This document shows, in pieces, positions 14,202 to 16,092 of a stretch of DNA of 16,092 bases. Each line of letters opens with the position of its first letter. The stretch's first letter is position 1. The notes below the pieces were generated by a model. The model was not told where the DNA came from. It was given only the letters and a program-made list of their open reading frames with translations, and did not search any database. The DNA is from CAZUVM01 sp964623885 (lineage in GTDB: Bacteria > Verrucomicrobiota > Verrucomicrobiia > Limisphaerales > UBA8199), in the NCBI GenBank assembly GCA_964623885.1, contig CAZUVM010000215.1, positions 1-16,092 on the forward strand, given 5' to 3'. Made by a program: the position numbers and the translations under genes.

Positions 14202-15065
14202 TTAGATATTTGCGGCGAAGGCCATGAGCCGGCGATACTCACTCAGGATGGTGTAGACCGCAGTTTCGAGCGCTCGAACCTGCTGGTCCATCGGCGCCAG
14301 GCAGGGCGTTTCAAAAATGATCTCAAATGGGACTGGATCCATCTGGGCCGGCGCGCGCAAGGCGCCTTCGAAATGGTCGTAGATGATGCCGTCGCGGGCA
14401 GCAAATCCGTCAATGGTGGCATTGACATTGCGTGGCAAAATCTGGCCGGCAGCGCGCAGCGCGGGGCGAAGCAGGTTCTCGGTGAGCGTATGTCCGCGCA
14501 CGTAACCATAAATCCCATCGCTGGTGTCATCGGCTTGGAGTTGGATGATTCCCTGAAAATGGCTCGTGCGAAGCACGTGTTCGAGGATTTCGACTTCCGG
14601 TTCAACGGAGCCTTTCCAGAATTCGCGGTTGAGGTCGCGTCCACGACGGGAATGACGAGTGCCGTCTTCGAAGCCGGTGGGATTGCAAATCGGGTAGACC
14701 TGCAAATGAAAGCTCTCGGCAACTTCTGGGTTGGAAAGCAGGTCGAGCAGGATTTGGCGAGAAGCGAGAGCACCGGCGGGTTCATCGCCGTGAATTGCGG
14801 CAAACAATCCGATGCGCAGCGGGTCGGCGCTGTTGGGACCGCGAAATGTGAAGCGCGGCAGAGAGTACTGTCTACCTTCGATTTCGAATGAACCGACCGA
14901 TACAAATTCGAGCGCCGGCTTATCCATCAGCGGCACTAGAAACTGGCGGATCGAGCGGCGTCCATTTTCAATTTCTAAAGCGCAATTGTCACCGGTCATG
15001 AATGTTGGAATTATCAGCGAGGTGGCATAAGCAGCGCAAGGGAGCAAAGGGGCCGAACTCGTCAT
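14202..15065 (-). CDS. M14/aspartoacylase-type zinc hydrolase with a missing zinc histidine
   Basis: A 287-residue protein of the M14 carboxypeptidase/succinylglutamate desuccinylase-aspartoacylase superfamily, whose members hydrolyse amide bonds next to a carboxylate. Seen: first zinc ligands in AAIHGDEPAG (H92, E95), substrate-binding RDLNREF (143-149), and the catalytic glutamate in IFETP (E252). The third zinc histidine would fall in the strand before DDTSDG; here the sequence is IIQLQADDTSDGIYGYV, with Gln177 in its place, a change reachable by one base (CAA versus CAC/CAT). The start is uncertain: the ATG at 15065 lies three bases from a REP-like element and has no ribosome site, and the ATGs at 14999 and 14924 are alternatives. 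The latter (MDKPALEFVSVGSF) begins close to the domain. The GNAT gene follows on the same strand. Confidence 0.85.
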   Translation of the reverse strand: MTSSAPLLPCAAYATSLIIPTFMTGDNCALEIENGRRSIRQFLVPLMDKPALEFVSVGSFEIEGRQYSLPRFTFRGPNSADPLRIGLFAAIHGDEPAGALASRQILLDLLSNPEVAESFHLQVYPICNPTGFEDGTRHSRRGRDLNREFWKGSVEPEVEILEHVLRTSHFQGIIQLQADDTSDGIYGYVRGHTLTENLLRPALRAAGQILPRNVNATIDGFAARDGIIYDHFEGALRAPAQMDPVPFEIIFETPCLAPMDQQVRALETAVYTILSEYRRLMAFAANI

Positions 15066-15067
15066 TG

Positions 15068-15114
15068 GTAGGGACGCCGTCCCGGCGTCCCCAATGCATC
15101 AGCGTGCATTGGGG
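15068..15114. repeat. REP-like element, copy D (GTAG plus two overlapping hairpins)
   Basis: GTAG at 15068-15071 starts a unit with a perfect 9-bp stem, GGGACGCCG (15071-15079) and CGGCGTCCC (15083-15091), around a TCC loop. Overlapping its end is a second perfect stem of 10 bp, CCCCAATGCA (15089-15098) and TGCATTGGGG (15105-15114). The first unit is nearly identical to the reversed unit at 3533-3557. It lies between two minus-strand genes and might also act as a terminator for the upstream one. Confidence 0.7.
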
Positions 15115-15138
15115 CATAGCAGTGCTGCCGCCACCCGG

Positions 15139-16092
15139 TCACTGGCCACGCAGGGAGATCGCCGGCAGGTACTCGCCGCGCGGCTTGCGCACCCACCAGT
15201 CGCCGGTGCGGCGATGCGTCGCGAGATCGGTGAAGTGGTATTGATAAGTGACGGCACGCACATAGCGAGGAGGTGTCTGAGGAAAGGGATTGTATGCCAG
15301 GAGCGCTAACACTTCAGGACGTCCCTGCAAAAGGCGCACGCAAAAATTCACGAACCAAGGGTTCTCGCGATAATCACCCAGGGCAGCAAACCACATTTGC
15401 CAGTCGAGGCGAGGCTGGTGTGGTTCGACGAAAACCGGACGGCGTATGAGGTCGCCGGGTTTATATTTGAATTCATAGGCGACCCAGGTGACGCGGTCGT
15501 TGCTGCCCTCCACGCTGATTTCGAGACGGTTAGTGGTCATGACCGCAAACAGCCCGTAGTGGTTGCAACTCCGGAATGGACCGAGCCAGGAATAAAGGCT
15601 GGAGACTGGTTGCGGCAGGGGCAAACGCAAGCGAGACAGAGCGGAAAAATCGATGAGCGGAATGAGAATGAAGATACACGCCACTGGAATTGCGGTAAAG
15701 CGCTGCAGCCTGAATAGAGTCCGATGCAAGCCAATCCATCGTGAGGCGCGACCACTATTCGGGCCGGCGTGGTCATTGAAGGTGTGCGCGGCAGGCTTGG
15801 GCTGTTTACAAAATCGTTTCGGGATCCAGTTACGCAGTGCGGCATCGTCGAGCAGCAGCAGGCAAAGCGCGACCGTCAGCAGATTAAAAAAGCAGTAATT
15901 GCCTGTCAGGAAGATGAGAACTTGCAGGAAGACAAATGCGACGAACGGGATTTGGCGCAAACGACGCGGCGCAAAAATGAAGAATGGGAGGATGAGTTCG
16001 ATGCCGAACATGGCGGCAGTGGAGGTTTGCTGAAACCACTGCGGCAGTTGATGGGCATAGTAGCCGATCCATGTCGGCAAGGGCTGGGTTTC
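15139..16092 (-). CDS. Lipase maturation factor (LMF)-like membrane protein (N-terminus cut by window)
   Basis: The frame is open through the right edge; 317 residues of the C-terminal part are present, and the first visible ones (ETQPLPTWIGYYAHQLPQWFQQ) are in frame beyond the apparent TTG start, so the gene continues outside. Membrane helices occur at about residues 30-40, 48-60, 65-80 and 135-150. The soluble C-terminal part carries LMF landmarks: NHYGLFAVMTTNRLEISVEGSNDRVTWVAYEFKYKPGD, FVEPHQPRLDWQMWFAALG, and NPWFVNFCVRLLQGRPEVLALL, then a FPQTPPRYVRAVTYQYHFTD strand and a closing WWVRKPRGEYLPAISL. In vertebrates LMF1 is an ER protein needed to mature lipoprotein lipase; the role of bacterial homologues is not established. 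No lipase gene is visible next to it. Confidence 0.9.
   Translation of the reverse strand, partial: ETQPLPTWIGYYAHQLPQWFQQTSTAAMFGIELILPFFIFAPRRLRQIPFVAFVFLQVLIFLTGNYCFFNLLTVALCLLLLDDAALRNWIPKRFCKQPKPAAHTFNDHAGPNSGRASRWIGLHRTLFRLQRFTAIPVACIFILIPLIDFSALSRLRLPLPQPVSSLYSWLGPFRSCNHYGLFAVMTTNRLEISVEGSNDRVTWVAYEFKYKPGDLIRRPVFVEPHQPRLDWQMWFAALGDYRENPWFVNFCVRLLQGRPEVLALLAYNPFPQTPPRYVRAVTYQYHFTDLATHRRTGDWWVRKPRGEYLPAISLRGQ

Overview
The window looks like chromosomal DNA from a GC-rich, Gram-negative soil or freshwater bacterium, most probably a verrucomicrobium of the Pedosphaera/Limisphaerales type. This is inferred from protein style: a BlaI/M56 pair with an unusual fusion, an LMF-type membrane protein, several lipoproteins without familiar relatives, and gene-sparse intergenic DNA with GTAG-hairpin repeats and AGTCCGAAGG-type palindromes. 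No rRNA, tRNA, CRISPR array, prophage or intact transposase was seen. Both ends of the window cut through genes.

Layout from left to right. (1) 1-5198 is mostly minus strand: a secreted class-C-beta-lactamase-like serine hydrolase (C-terminus cut by the window), an FkbM-type methyltransferase, a conserved protein of unknown function, then a small plus-strand exported protein that converges on an AI-2E/PerM-family permease. (2) 5432-10231 is a plus-strand block: a 496-residue lipoprotein, then a two-gene operon of a BlaI/MecI-type repressor and an 899-residue M56 (BlaR1-type) membrane metallopeptidase. Its C-terminal half is not a penicillin sensor but a TPR-like helical segment followed by secretin-type domains. 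Two identical TACAATTGTA palindromes sit in front of the operon, one inside the promoter spacer. (3) 10269-16092 contains a small HExxH protein, an orphan response-regulator receiver (plus strand), a papain-like cysteine-peptidase homologue, a Pro/Thr-rich lipoprotein, a GNAT acetyltransferase, an M14/aspartoacylase-type metallohydrolase with an apparently lost zinc ligand, and a lipase-maturation-factor-like protein (N-terminus cut by the window).

How it works together. Only the BlaI-M56 pair is a clear functional unit. By analogy with BlaI/BlaR1, an envelope signal would activate the M56 zinc protease, the repressor would be released from its two operators, and the operon would be derepressed. 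The secretin-type region is the likely envelope-facing part and is the most unusual element of the window. The other genes look like independent single-gene units.

The intergenic DNA carries a family of GTAG-plus-hairpin elements resembling REP/BIME sequences at four loci (about 1315, 3456, 11562 and 15068). Two stem variants preserve base pairing, and one copy supplies the stop codon of the adjacent gene. A separate large inverted repeat made of AGTCCGAAGG-like units lies at 12613-12737.
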